Below are positions 6,328 to 14,458 of a DNA stretch of 29,188 bases, one piece after another. The translations under genes and the position numbers were made by a program. The first letter of the stretch is position 1, and every line of letters starts with the position of its first letter. This DNA is from an uncultured Eggerthella sp. (lineage in GTDB: Bacteria; Actinomycetota; Coriobacteriia; Coriobacteriales; Eggerthellaceae), in contig USPD01000011.1 of NCBI GenBank assembly GCA_900556585.1, positions 1-29,188 on the forward strand, in the 5' to 3' direction. The notes beneath the pieces are model-generated. The model saw only the letters and a program-made list of their open reading frames with translations. It was not told where the DNA came from and searched no databases.

Positions 6328-7014
6328 TTGAACAATATTGAGCAACCCATCAAGGGAGCGATATTTGACTGCGACGGCACATTGCTTGACTCGCTCGATG
6401 CTTGGCGAGGTTTGGAAGGCGTACTTTCCGAAACGGCAAACGTGCAAGTTACGCTAGAAGAACGCGCGCTGTTTACAACGTTTACCATCGCAGAAGTAGC
6501 ACGCTATTTTCATGAGCATTATGGCTTATTTGCCAGTACTGATGCGGTAATAGATTTCATTAATGACTACATGATGGACTATTACGCGCATCGTGCTCAT
6601 GTTATTTCTGGTGTTGTACCGTTTTTGGAAACATGCGCTTCAGCAAATGTTGCTATGTGCGTGGTTTCGTCAAGCGCTCAAATGTTTTTACAGGCTGGCT
6701 TGAAAAGTGCGGGAATTGAAAGCTATTTTTCCCACGTATTCTCTGTTGAAGATTTAGGGTCTACTAAGCGTGAGCCTTTGATTTTCGCTCACGCTCAAAA
6801 GGTTTTAGGAACGCCCCGCAATGCAACGTGGGGGATTGACGATTCCCTGTATGCTTTGGAAACACTTAGAAATGCGGGATTTCCTACCATTGGAATTTGT
6901 GGAGAAATATCAAACGCAACAATAGAAGACGCGCAAAAAGTATGCGATGTCGCAGTAGAACGCTTAGATGAGTTAAGTATTTCAGCGGGAAATCTCATTA
7001 GTCTTCGTTCATGA
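6328..7014 (+). CDS. HAD-superfamily phosphatase (beta-phosphoglucomutase-like)
   Basis: A 228-residue soluble HAD hydrolase. The likely start is TTG 6328, 8 bases after GCGAGGG (6313-6319); an in-frame TTG at 6298 has a poorer site. Motif I is FDCDGTLLDS with D14 as nucleophile and D16 as acid/base. A helical cap follows (about 30-90). Motif II is VVSSSAQ, motif III is the lysine of TKREP, and motif IV is GIDDS with the magnesium-binding Asp pair. The family removes phosphate from small metabolites or shifts it on sugar phosphates; the substrate is unknown. Its 3' end overlaps the convergent TetR gene by 17 bases. Confidence 0.82.
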   Translation: MNNIEQPIKGAIFDCDGTLLDSLDAWRGLEGVLSETANVQVTLEERALFTTFTIAEVARYFHEHYGLFASTDAVIDFINDYMMDYYAHRAHVISGVVPFLETCASANVAMCVVSSSAQMFLQAGLKSAGIESYFSHVFSVEDLGSTKREPLIFAHAQKVLGTPRNATWGIDDSLYALETLRNAGFPTIGICGEISNATIEDAQKVCDVAVERLDELSISAGNLISLRS

Positions 7015-7720
7015 TAAGCGCATATAATCTTCTGCCTTCACGCGCTTTTTTGTCGAAGTTAACCGAAGGTTTAATTAAAGCGGGAATTACTGATAGGGCA
7101 CTCATGTGACCAATATCTTCAGGGGAATGGTCGTGTGCGGTATATCCTGAATCGGTAAGGAGTAGTTCGCCACGTTCTTTAGCGTGAAAATGATGCTGTA
7201 GTCCTTCATTAATTGAAAGAATAGTTACAGCTCTTTCATCTGCCGCGCAGTCGCAGAATTCGCCTTCTTTGATGCCTTGTTCAATAACAGCAAGTAACGT
7301 TGAATAGAATGCTTTGTACTGCATATAGAAACGATCGAATTTATCGGGTTTTTTCCTTGCAGCACTTTCAACGTCAATAAAGTCCAAAGGAAGTTCGCAT
7401 TTTCGAACAACATCCATCATGATCAACGCATACAGAGCCATTGTATAGCTATTGGTGTAAGAGCGAAGTTTATCAAGCGACGGAGTATCAATTGCGGGAT
7501 CACATAATTCTGCGAGCAGTGCTTCTTTTGAAGGGAAATAGTAGTACAGCGAAGAAGGATCCATGCTAATACGACGTGCCAGTTCGCTCATGGAAGCTTT
7601 GGCATATCCTTTTTCACGGAAAAGATCATACGCGGTAGAAATAATGCATTTACGCGTTGCGGAATGATTATCGTCCGATGCGTAACGATGGCTATTTTTG
7701 TTAGTTTTCCGTGCGGTCAT
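6998..7720 (-). CDS. TetR/AcrR-family transcriptional regulator
   Basis: A 240-residue TetR-type repressor. The N-terminal domain (about residues 20-70) holds the typical helix-turn-helix: ISTAYDLFREKGYAKASMSE, ARRISMDPSSLYYYFPSKEAL, with the LYYYFPSKEALL signature. The larger C-terminal part is the ligand-binding and dimerisation domain, which is not recognisable to subfamily. The start ATG (7720-7718) has GAGGGA about 11 bases upstream. The gene is convergent with the HAD gene (17-base overlap) and divergent from the ferritin gene, which begins 200 bases away and could be a target. The ligand is unknown. Confidence 0.88.
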   Translation of the reverse strand: MTARKTNKNSHRYASDDNHSATRKCIISTAYDLFREKGYAKASMSELARRISMDPSSLYYYFPSKEALLAELCDPAIDTPSLDKLRSYTNSYTMALYALIMMDVVRKCELPLDFIDVESAARKKPDKFDRFYMQYKAFYSTLLAVIEQGIKEGEFCDCAADERAVTILSINEGLQHHFHAKERGELLLTDSGYTAHDHSPEDIGHMSALSVIPALIKPSVNFDKKAREGRRLYALIMNED

Positions 7721-7812
7721 AAGTTTATAATTCCCTCTCTTTTCCCTGATTGTTCAGGAAAACCATCCATCTCACATTGTAACAAGAGATCAATATTTTT
7801 AAATTCTTAAAC

Positions 7813-7841
7813 TTGTAATGCTTGGGTAGGGTTAGTATCTT
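7813..7841 (+). promoter_or_regulatory. Candidate ferritin promoter
   Basis: TTGTAA (7813-7818), 17 bases, then TATCTT (7836-7841), about 80 bases before the ferritin ATG at 7921. A clear iron-regulator (Fur or DtxR) box was not found by eye. Confidence 0.35.
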
Positions 7842-7920
7842 TTTTGTAGATGGAATACGCGAAAACATACTTAGGAGTTTATTTATTCCGAGGTGGTTTT
7901 CCAAGAGAAAGTGGTCTGAA

Positions 7921-8430
7921 ATGGATGCAAAAGTATACGAATTATTAAACGACCAAATCAACAAAGAACTTTATTCAGCTTATTTGTATGTTTCTTTCGC
8001 CGATTACTATGAAGAAGAAGGCCTGTCTGGCTTTGCGAACTGGTATATGATCCAAGCTGGCGAAGAGCGCGATCACGCATTGAAGATTCGTGACTATCTG
8101 CATGACAATGGCTGCAAGGTAGTTTTGGGCGAAATTGCTGCTCCTGATAAAACGTTCTCCTCATACATTGAGCCTCTTGAGGCGGGCTTGGAGCATGAAA
8201 GGTATGTAACGTCTTTGATTAACGCTATCTATGATGCGGCTCATGAAGTAAAAGACTTCCGTACTATGAAATTTTTAGATTGGTTCATTGAAGAACAGGG
8301 CGAAGAAGAAACTACCGCAGAAGACATGGTTACCAAGATGAAGCTTTTTGGCTCTGACGCTAAAGCTTTGTATGACCTTGATCAAGAATATGCAGCACGC
8401 ACTGCAACCTCTACAACTTCAGCTGAGTAG
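7921..8430 (+). CDS. Non-heme bacterial ferritin (FtnA-like)
   Basis: A 169-residue four-helix-bundle ferritin that oxidises Fe2+ and stores iron in a 24-mer shell. The start at ATG 7921 gives MDAKVYELLNDQINKELYSA, the normal start of the family; an in-frame start at 7822 would add 33 unrelated residues. Ferroxidase ligands line up with E. coli FtnA: E16, E49 and H52 (EERDH), E93, Q126 and E129. Length matches the family. Ferritin in an anaerobe usually serves in iron storage and oxygen or peroxide defence. It is a single gene with its own terminator. Confidence 0.93.
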   Translation: MDAKVYELLNDQINKELYSAYLYVSFADYYEEEGLSGFANWYMIQAGEERDHALKIRDYLHDNGCKVVLGEIAAPDKTFSSYIEPLEAGLEHERYVTSLINAIYDAAHEVKDFRTMKFLDWFIEEQGEEETTAEDMVTKMKLFGSDAKALYDLDQEYAARTATSTTSAE

Positions 8431-8492
8431 TGTGCAGCCTATGCAGGTGGCCTGTAGGCCTTAATTGCGTATGCAAAGCTTCTTGTAATGGC

Positions 8493-8525
8493 AGAATGCC
8501 GCCTGTAATGGCGGCATTCTTGTTT
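8493..8525 (+). terminator. Intrinsic terminator of ferritin
   Basis: AGAATGCCGCC (8493-8503) pairs with GGCGGCATTCT (8510-8520) around loop TGTAAT and is followed by TGTTT. The 11-bp stem is perfect and begins 63 bases after the stop. Confidence 0.85.
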
Positions 8526-8658
8526 CGAGCCTTTGTGGAGCCACTTTGTTGGAGGAGGTAAAGCGCGGCTCAGGGAAAGGCTGGCCAATGAGCTAATCTT
8601 ATGGACTAACAAGCTATACGGTTTGGATTGTTTCTTTTAACTTTTTGGCACTTTGACT

Positions 8659-9030
8659 CTAGTCATTTGCACCAAGAATGGCGTTCATTATGGTGGACAC
8701 AATAGAAATCACAATGGCGGCCACAAAGCCTGATCCGAATGATGCTATTTCAATACCTGCGTCAAACAGGGCACTGCTTATGCCTGCTGCGATATAAAGC
8801 AAAATAGTGTTAATAACTAGATAAAACACGCCCAAAGAAATAATGGTTATAGGCAGTCCAATTATTTGCAAGATTGGCTTAATGGTCATGTTCAAAAGGG
8901 CAATAACAAGCGCTACAACAAGAAGCGAAGCCCAAGCGGCTCCTGCCCCTAAGATATCAATTCCCGGAACGAGCCATGCCGCCACTGCAACTGCAACAAA
9001 AATAGCTATGGTTCGTAGAATGAAATTCAT
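8659..9030 (-). CDS. Four-helix membrane protein, phage holin family 4 (PF04020-like)
   Basis: A 123-residue, very hydrophobic protein with about four transmembrane helices: MNFILRTIAIFVAVAVAAWL, then ASLLVVALVIALLN, a TIKPILQIIGLP turn, a third helix with LGVFYLVINTILLYIA, and a C-terminal helix with VAAIVISIVSTIM. The N(M)TIKPIL...LPITI...G.F..VIN pattern is typical of the family annotated as phage holin 4 or YvlD-like. Despite the name, most members are chromosomal and not linked to phage, as here. The ribosome binding site AGGAG lies 7 bases before the ATG. Its function in the membrane is unknown; stress-linked roles have been suggested for relatives. Confidence 0.85.
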   Translation of the reverse strand: MNFILRTIAIFVAVAVAAWLVPGIDILGAGAAWASLLVVALVIALLNMTIKPILQIIGLPITIISLGVFYLVINTILLYIAAGISSALFDAGIEIASFGSGFVAAIVISIVSTIMNAILGAND

Positions 9031-9114
9031 GGAAATCTCCTGTTCATAACGAGTGTTTGTTATTTCGAAGTGATGTAGCTAGGGTGTAAGTACCTTTTAT
9101 CTGAACGATTGAGC

Positions 9115-9179
9115 GGGGACATAGAACTTTAAAGAGCGGGGCGTGGACCTTGGGGCGTGGACCTTGGGGTATTGACCTT
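9115..9179. repeat. 14-bp tandem repeat between divergent genes
   Basis: GGGGCGTGGACCTT occurs at 9138-9151 and 9152-9165, then GGGGTATTGACCTT at 9166-9179; a diverged copy lies at 9115-9130. The rest of the 340-base gap between the membrane protein and tilS (9031-9370) holds AT-rich DNA without a clear promoter. The inverted TGCA-rich stretch at 9227-9252 (TGCAATTGCAC...GTGCATGCAC) is the only other feature I see. Confidence 0.7.
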
Positions 9180-9370
9180 CAAAGTAAAGCTTTATGTTCA
9201 TAAGGTTTTGTTTTCTGTGCCTTAATGCAATTGCACACTAAGTGCATGCACGGGGTATTCGTTTACAATTAATAAGCTAACAAAGATGTGTCATGATTTT
9301 CAACACCTTCAAGGTTATTGTTGATAGTTGGTAAGAATGACCAGGTACGTTAAAAGAAAGAAGGTTTTGC

Positions 9371-10465
9371 ATGATCGTTACGATCGAGCAAGCTATTCAT
9401 AATCATTCCTTATGCAATGCGGCTACTCCGGTTGTCTTGATGGTTTCTGGAGGTTCTGATTCTACAGCACTGGCATATATCATGCATGATTTGCATCAGC
9501 GCAATGTGGTTGGTCAGCCAGCAATTTTGCATGTTAATCACAAGCTTCGAGGTGTTGATGCTGACAAGGATCAGCAATTTGTGGAGCGTTTAGCAGCCAA
9601 GCTGGATATCCCCTATTTTTCTTGCGAAATAAATGTTGGTGCCCTAGCTGAAGAATCGGGCGGCAACATTGAGGCTATTGGAAGAAGTGAGCGTTATATA
9701 GCTGCGCACGAAGCGCTTGAGAGCTTATGCCGCCATGTGATGGTTCCCATTTCTGAGGGACGTATCGTCACTGCGCATACTCAGGATGATAGGGTGGAAA
9801 ACTTCTATATGCGTTCCATTGTAGGAACAGGACCCGGCGGATTCCGTTCCATGTTGTATCAAAACGGATCAATTATTCGGCCTTGCTTAGATGTTTCCCG
9901 TCAGCAACTTCGTGGTTATATTGAGTCGCTGCCTGAATCTATGGTTGTGACCGATGAAGAAGGCTATCGTTGGCGTGAAGATGCAACTAATGCCCACACC
10001 GACAGATTTCGTGCGTATGTGCGTCATGAAATAATACCGAAAGCGAAAAAGCGTAATGTTCATTTACTTGATACACTTTGTCGCACGATGAATCTGATTG
10101 CTGATGAAGATGATTATTTGGATTCATTAGCTCGCCAAACGGGCGAAGAGCACCTTGAATGGATAGGGCTGCACGAAGATGGCAGTCATGATGGATGCCT
10201 ATTCAAGCCAGAGTTCGGCAAAGTGGCACTGCCTTTACAGCGTCGAGTTGTGCGCGCAGCACTTGAGGTATTTGCTGGACAAGATGTTCGCATAGAATCA
10301 GCTACCATCGAGTCGCTTCTTTCTGCTTTTAACGAGGAAGGCAGTCCTATTAGCGGATATGTTGTTAATATTCAGGGAAATTTAGCGGTAAGTGCGAATA
10401 AGCGAGGCGTTTTACTTGAACCTATGGCGGTATTTCGCGCTCGTCGAAAACCTAATAAAGCATAA
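9371..10465 (+). CDS. tilS: tRNA(Ile)-lysidine synthase
   Basis: A 364-residue cytoplasmic ATP-dependent enzyme that attaches lysine to C34 of the CAU-anticodon tRNA-Ile so that it reads AUA. The N-type PP-loop SGGSDST is at residues 26-32, followed by HVNHKLRG and, further on, TAHTQDDRVENFYMR, all characteristic of TilS. The C-terminal part is short compared with the roughly 430-residue E. coli enzyme, as is common in actinobacteria. GAAGG stands before the ATG. It heads a tilS-maf-hpt-ftsH cluster; tilS-hpt-ftsH is a widely conserved order in Gram-positives, which supports the call. Confidence 0.93.
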   Translation: MIVTIEQAIHNHSLCNAATPVVLMVSGGSDSTALAYIMHDLHQRNVVGQPAILHVNHKLRGVDADKDQQFVERLAAKLDIPYFSCEINVGALAEESGGNIEAIGRSERYIAAHEALESLCRHVMVPISEGRIVTAHTQDDRVENFYMRSIVGTGPGGFRSMLYQNGSIIRPCLDVSRQQLRGYIESLPESMVVTDEEGYRWREDATNAHTDRFRAYVRHEIIPKAKKRNVHLLDTLCRTMNLIADEDDYLDSLARQTGEEHLEWIGLHEDGSHDGCLFKPEFGKVALPLQRRVVRAALEVFAGQDVRIESATIESLLSAFNEEGSPISGYVVNIQGNLAVSANKRGVLLEPMAVFRARRKPNKA

Positions 10466-10501
10466 AAAGAAACGTATGTTTGTCCTTGGCTAGGAGTATA
10501 T

Positions 10502-11185
10502 ATGGCAACAGTGTCTATTCCAGTAAATGTTATTTTGGCTTCTAAAAGCCCGCGTAGAAAAAAGCTTCTTGCAGATGCAGGCGTAAAATTCACCGTTTTT
10601 ACGGGATCGACAGAAGTTGATGAATCTTTAGAACCCGACTTGCGTGCGCAGCCTGAAGAGGCTGTGAAAAAACTTGCGGAGCGCAAAGCTGGTGCGGTAG
10701 TTCAGGAGATTTTGGCGCAAAACCCTGTTGGTTTAGGCATTATTATTGGCGCAGATACTACCGTTGTGCTTGATGGGGAAATGTTTGGAAAACCCTATAG
10801 CGCTGATCATGCTCGTGAAATGTTGGGAAAGCTTTCCGGAAGAACCCATGAAGTTATTACGGGTGTTTCGGTTTGGATGGTTCTTTTAAATGAAACAGAA
10901 GAAAAGGGCGGCGACGGTAAGGTGTCACTTGCTTTTCGTTCCTTTACCGAAAAAAGTCAGGTAACGTTCAAAGAGCTTTCCAAGCAAGATATTAATGATT
11001 ATGTTGCTACGGGAGAAACCATCGACAAAGCTGGAGCCTATGGTATCCAAGGTAAAGGCGGCAATTTGGTGGCGAAGTACGAAGGTGACTATAACAATAT
11101 TGTTGGCTTGCCGGTTGATACACTTTTGAAAAATTTTCCTGATATCTTGAAGGAAACAATTGAAGCAGAAGTGGTTGAACAGTGA
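10502..11185 (+). CDS. maf: Maf-family nucleoside triphosphate pyrophosphatase
   Basis: A 227-residue cytoplasmic enzyme that hydrolyses dTTP/UTP or modified nucleotides to monophosphates (house-cleaning). The family signature ASKSPRRKKLL is at residues 13-23, IIGADTTVVLDG holds the catalytic Asp, and GRTHEVITGV and KAGAYGIQGKG follow in the expected order. A charged insert (ETEEKGGDGK) between strands makes it slightly long for the family. Its AGGAG (10491-10495) site sets ATG 10502. It begins 36 bases after tilS with no terminator between, so the two are probably co-transcribed. Confidence 0.92.
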   Translation: MATVSIPVNVILASKSPRRKKLLADAGVKFTVFTGSTEVDESLEPDLRAQPEEAVKKLAERKAGAVVQEILAQNPVGLGIIIGADTTVVLDGEMFGKPYSADHAREMLGKLSGRTHEVITGVSVWMVLLNETEEKGGDGKVSLAFRSFTEKSQVTFKELSKQDINDYVATGETIDKAGAYGIQGKGGNLVAKYEGDYNNIVGLPVDTLLKNFPDILKETIEAEVVEQ

Positions 11186-11305
11186 AGATTTACTGCAGAA
11201 CTGTGACAGGAGTATTTCGAATTTAACGCGTTTTGCTTGCTTTTGTTACACTTAACCATGCATATCTATGATTACCAGCACCTGCGGGTGGAAAAGAGGC
11301 ACAAC

Positions 11306-11848
11306 GTGGAACAACATCCCGATTTGGATAGAGTTCTTTTTACAGAAGAAGATATTCAGAACCGCGTTAAGGAAATGGGCGCACAAATAACGAAGGACTA
11401 CGAAGGAAAAAGCATCGTAGTTATTTCTGTTCTTCGTGGTGCTGCAATTTTCATGGCGGACCTAGTACGTGAAATTCATTTGCCTATAGAAATGGACTAT
11501 ATGGCTATTTCTTCCTATGGTAATGGCGCAAAAAGTTCTGGCGTAGTTCGTATTTTGAAAGACCTAACCTGCTCCATTGAAGGTAGGCATGTTCTTATTG
11601 CGGAAGATATTCTTGATAGCGGTCTTACGCTTCGCTACTTAATGAATAACTTGGAATCGCGTCATCCTGCTTCGTTGCAGGTTGCTACTTTACTTCGCAA
11701 AGACACGCCAAATCAGGCAGACATTAACTGTAAATATATAGGTTTTGAATGTCCTGATGAATTTATTGTTGGTTATGGTCTTGATTATGCTGAACGTTAT
11801 AGGAATTTATCATGCATTGGTGTTTTGAAACCAGGAGTGATTGAGTAA
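11306..11848 (+). CDS. hpt: Hypoxanthine phosphoribosyltransferase
   Basis: A 180-residue purine salvage enzyme making IMP or GMP from hypoxanthine or guanine and PRPP. GTG 11306 is chosen because AAGAGG (11294-11299) lies 6 bases before it and the resulting length is normal. An ATG at 11258 would add 16 residues without a ribosome binding site and cannot be excluded. Motifs are the VLRGAAIF loop, SYGNGAKSSG flexible loop, and the PRPP-binding VLIAEDILDSGLTL with the acidic pair. It sits between maf and ftsH, the conserved position for hpt in Gram-positives. Confidence 0.9.
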   Translation: MEQHPDLDRVLFTEEDIQNRVKEMGAQITKDYEGKSIVVISVLRGAAIFMADLVREIHLPIEMDYMAISSYGNGAKSSGVVRILKDLTCSIEGRHVLIAEDILDSGLTLRYLMNNLESRHPASLQVATLLRKDTPNQADINCKYIGFECPDEFIVGYGLDYAERYRNLSCIGVLKPGVIE

Positions 11849-11859
11849 AATCACTCTTG
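11835..11859 (+). terminator. Small hairpin over the hpt stop codon
   Basis: GAGTGATT (11835-11842) pairs perfectly with AATCACTC (11849-11856); the loop GAGTAA contains the hpt stop codon. Only TTGTT follows. It may be a weak terminator or protect the hpt 3' end while ftsH uses its own promoter. Confidence 0.4.
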
Positions 11860-11885
11860 TTAACAGATGACTATGTATTTATATA
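11857..11885 (+). promoter_or_regulatory. Candidate ftsH promoter
   Basis: TTGTTA (11857-11862), 17 bases, then TATATA (11880-11885), about 110 bases before the ftsH ATG at 11999. It directly follows the hairpin at the hpt stop, which suits separate expression of ftsH. Confidence 0.5.
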
Positions 11886-11998
11886 GTTATAGGTAAAACA
11901 AATGGCACAACACTGAACGTATGTATAAACTTTTAGCGAAAACGCACAGAAGAAGGTATATACAAAAGGTAATTGGAAGATAAGGAATACATTACTTT

Positions 11999-14371
11999 AT
12001 GTCGCAAACTCCCAATCCCAAAAACCCCAAAAACCAAAAGGGGAATCCGAAAGGGTTTAAACAACCCAATCGTACTAATATAGTTACTGTTATTGTGTTT
12101 CTGATCATTGGTATTTTCTTCCTGTTTATGATGGGACGTACCATGACATCAGCAACAGGGGTGAATCAAACCGATGAACTGCAAACCTCAGAATTTATGC
12201 AGGCGGTAGAACAAGGTCGCGTGAATACTGCGGTATACGATACCGGTTCATACACTGTTACTGGTACTTATTACCCAGCAGCTACTGCAGGCGGTGCTTC
12301 CGCAGATGCATTTAATGAGGCTTTTGATGCTCTTAATTCTAAATTGGGCACCATGAGCAATGGTTCGAACCGTTTGAATATCGTAGAAACTCAGCAGCTT
12401 GCGGTTGCAAACTTGGGCTCGGAACACAACTACACCGTTACGTGGGTTGGTCAGGACTCGCTCGGTCAATTGATGGCTGAAAATCCTAATATTCAGTACA
12501 GTGTTCGCTTGGCTTCTCCATGGGGATCAATCCTTGCCTCTATTCTGCCAATTCTCATCATTGCTGGTTTACTTTTGTTCTTCTTCTCTCAGATGAATAA
12601 AGCAAACAATTCTCAGATGTCCTTTGGTAAAGCAAAGTCTAAAGACTATGTAGAAGAACATCCTGACGTTAAATTCTCTGACGTTGCTGGTGTTGATGAA
12701 GCCGTTGAGGAAATGCAGGAGATCAAGGACTTCTTGGAAAATCCTGCTAAGTATCAATCTCTGGGTGCAAAAATCCCACGTGGTTGCCTGCTTGTAGGCC
12801 CTCCGGGTACTGGTAAAACACTGCTTGCTCGCGCAGTTGCGGGTGAAGCTGGCGTTCCTTTCTTTAGCATCTCCGGTTCAGACTTCGTAGAAATGTTTGT
12901 TGGTGTTGGCGCTTCTCGTGTTCGTAGCTTGTTTAAGAAAGCAAAAGAAGCGGCTCCTTCCATTATCTTTATTGACGAAATTGACGCAGTTGGCCGTCAG
13001 CGTGGCGCTGGTCTTGGCGGCGGTCATGATGAACGTGAACAAACCCTTAACCAGTTACTGGTAGAAATGGACGGCTTTGAAGCAAACGATTCGGTTGTTT
13101 TGATTGCTGCAACTAACCGTGCAGACGTTTTGGATCCCGCATTGTTGCGTCCTGGTCGTTTTGACCGTCAGATTGTTGTTGACGTTCCTGATGTTAAGGG
13201 TCGCGAAAAGATCTTAAATGTTCATGCTGCGAATAAGCCTTTGAGTGATGACGTTGACTTGGTAAGTCTTGCAAAGCTCACTCCTGGGTTCTCTGGCGCA
13301 GACTTGGCTAACTTGCTTAATGAGGCAGCTATTCTTACAGCACGTCGCAATAAGCACGTTATTACCAACAAAGAAGTTCAGGATTCCATGGAGCGTGTAA
13401 TTGCTGGTCCTGAACGCAAAGGTCGTGTTCTTGATAAGCAAACACGTACCACTATTGCCTATCACGAATCTGGCCATGCATTAGTGGGTCACTTGCTTGA
13501 AAATGCTGACCCAGTACATAAAATTTCGATTATTTCTCGTGGTCGTGCATTGGGTTACACCTTGTCAATCCCTGATGAAGATAAGGTACTTAATAGCCGC
13601 AACCAGATGCGTGATGAATTGGCAGTATTCTTGGGTGGTCGTGTAGCAGAAGAATTGTTCTGCGATGATATTACGACGGGCGCTTCTAATGACTTGGAGC
13701 GTGCTACCAAGATGGCTCGTTCTATGGTTACTAATTACGGCATGAGCTCCGAACTTGGTGTTCAGGTATTTGGCCAGCCTAATCATGAAGTATTCTTGGG
13801 CCGTGATTACGGCAATACGCAGGACTACTCTGATGATACGGCCCGTCGCATTGACGACGAAGTAGCGCGCATTATGAAGGAAGCTCATGATCGCGCGGAA
13901 GCCATTTTGTCGGCTCATCGTGATCAGATGGATTTAATGGCAACTGTTTTGCTTGAACGCGAAACAGTTGATGGCGATGCGTGCCAGGCATTGCTCAATA
14001 ATCGTTGGGATGAATTCCTGGAACAGGAAAAGAAGGACGAAGAAGCTAAAAAGCTTAAGGAAGAATCTGAGCAAACTGGAGCATCCAATAACCAAAATGC
14101 TTCTGGTGATTATCCTGCTCCAACAGGTCAGCCTAGCATCCCTGCATCTTCGCCAGGAAATCAGCCCATGATGCCTGCTCAGGAGCAGCGCAATCAAGCG
14201 AACCATTATCCGCCTTCGGCTACGAACCCATCTCGTCCAAGGCGTCCAATTCCACTGGATTTAGTAAATGTTCATCCTGAACATGCTGAAAATCAAAAAT
14301 CTGGTTCTGAAGAAGGTACTGCTCAAGAAAATCCTTCCGATACCGATCAGAACAATTCACCACGTTCTTAA
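11999..14371 (+). CDS. ftsH: ATP-dependent zinc metalloprotease FtsH
   Basis: A 790-residue membrane-bound AAA+ protease that degrades misfolded membrane proteins and short-lived regulators. After a basic N-terminal tail (about 1-28) comes the first transmembrane helix (about 29-46), an extracytoplasmic domain (about 48-175) and the second helix (about 178-196). In the AAA domain, Walker A GPPGTGKT is at 267-274, Walker B IIFIDEIDA and the second-region-of-homology RPGRFDRQ follow. The protease domain has HESGH (489-493; the usual form is HEAGH) with catalytic E490, and D565 as third zinc ligand. After about residue 660 there is a tail of over 100 residues rich in Pro, Gln, Asn, Ser and Glu, longer than in E. 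coli and probably disordered. AAGGA lies 12 bases before the ATG. Confidence 0.96.
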   Translation: MSQTPNPKNPKNQKGNPKGFKQPNRTNIVTVIVFLIIGIFFLFMMGRTMTSATGVNQTDELQTSEFMQAVEQGRVNTAVYDTGSYTVTGTYYPAATAGGASADAFNEAFDALNSKLGTMSNGSNRLNIVETQQLAVANLGSEHNYTVTWVGQDSLGQLMAENPNIQYSVRLASPWGSILASILPILIIAGLLLFFFSQMNKANNSQMSFGKAKSKDYVEEHPDVKFSDVAGVDEAVEEMQEIKDFLENPAKYQSLGAKIPRGCLLVGPPGTGKTLLARAVAGEAGVPFFSISGSDFVEMFVGVGASRVRSLFKKAKEAAPSIIFIDEIDAVGRQRGAGLGGGHDEREQTLNQLLVEMDGFEANDSVVLIAATNRADVLDPALLRPGRFDRQIVVDVPDVKGREKILNVHAANKPLSDDVDLVSLAKLTPGFSGADLANLLNEAAILTARRNKHVITNKEVQDSMERVIAGPERKGRVLDKQTRTTIAYHESGHALVGHLLENADPVHKISIISRGRALGYTLSIPDEDKVLNSRNQMRDELAVFLGGRVAEELFCDDITTGASNDLERATKMARSMVTNYGMSSELGVQVFGQPNHEVFLGRDYGNTQDYSDDTARRIDDEVARIMKEAHDRAEAILSAHRDQMDLMATVLLERETVDGDACQALLNNRWDEFLEQEKKDEEAKKLKEESEQTGASNNQNASGDYPAPTGQPSIPASSPGNQPMMPAQEQRNQANHYPPSATNPSRPRRPIPLDLVNVHPEHAENQKSGSEEGTAQENPSDTDQNNSPRS

Positions 14372-14416
14372 TTGTGGTAGTTTGGAAAAGCTGAAAAGAT
14401 AATCGCTTAAAGACAC

Positions 14417-14446
14417 GCCCCGAGCACAAATTGCTCGGGGCTTTTT
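14417..14446 (+). terminator. Intrinsic terminator between ftsH and folP-folK
   Basis: GCCCCGAGCA (14417-14426) pairs perfectly with TGCTCGGGGC (14432-14441) around CAAAT, followed by TTTTT. It ends only 12 bases before the folP-folK start codon; the ribosome binding site AAGGAG starts 2 bases after the T-run. A GATAAT (14398-14403) upstream could be a -10 box that makes the hairpin the 5' end of the next message. Confidence 0.85.
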
Positions 14447-14458
14447 GAAGGAGCACCT

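Noticed and set aside
8659..9030. Holin of a prophage lysis cassette
   Set aside because: The family name is historical; there are no endolysin, tail or integrase genes nearby, and chromosomal members are common.
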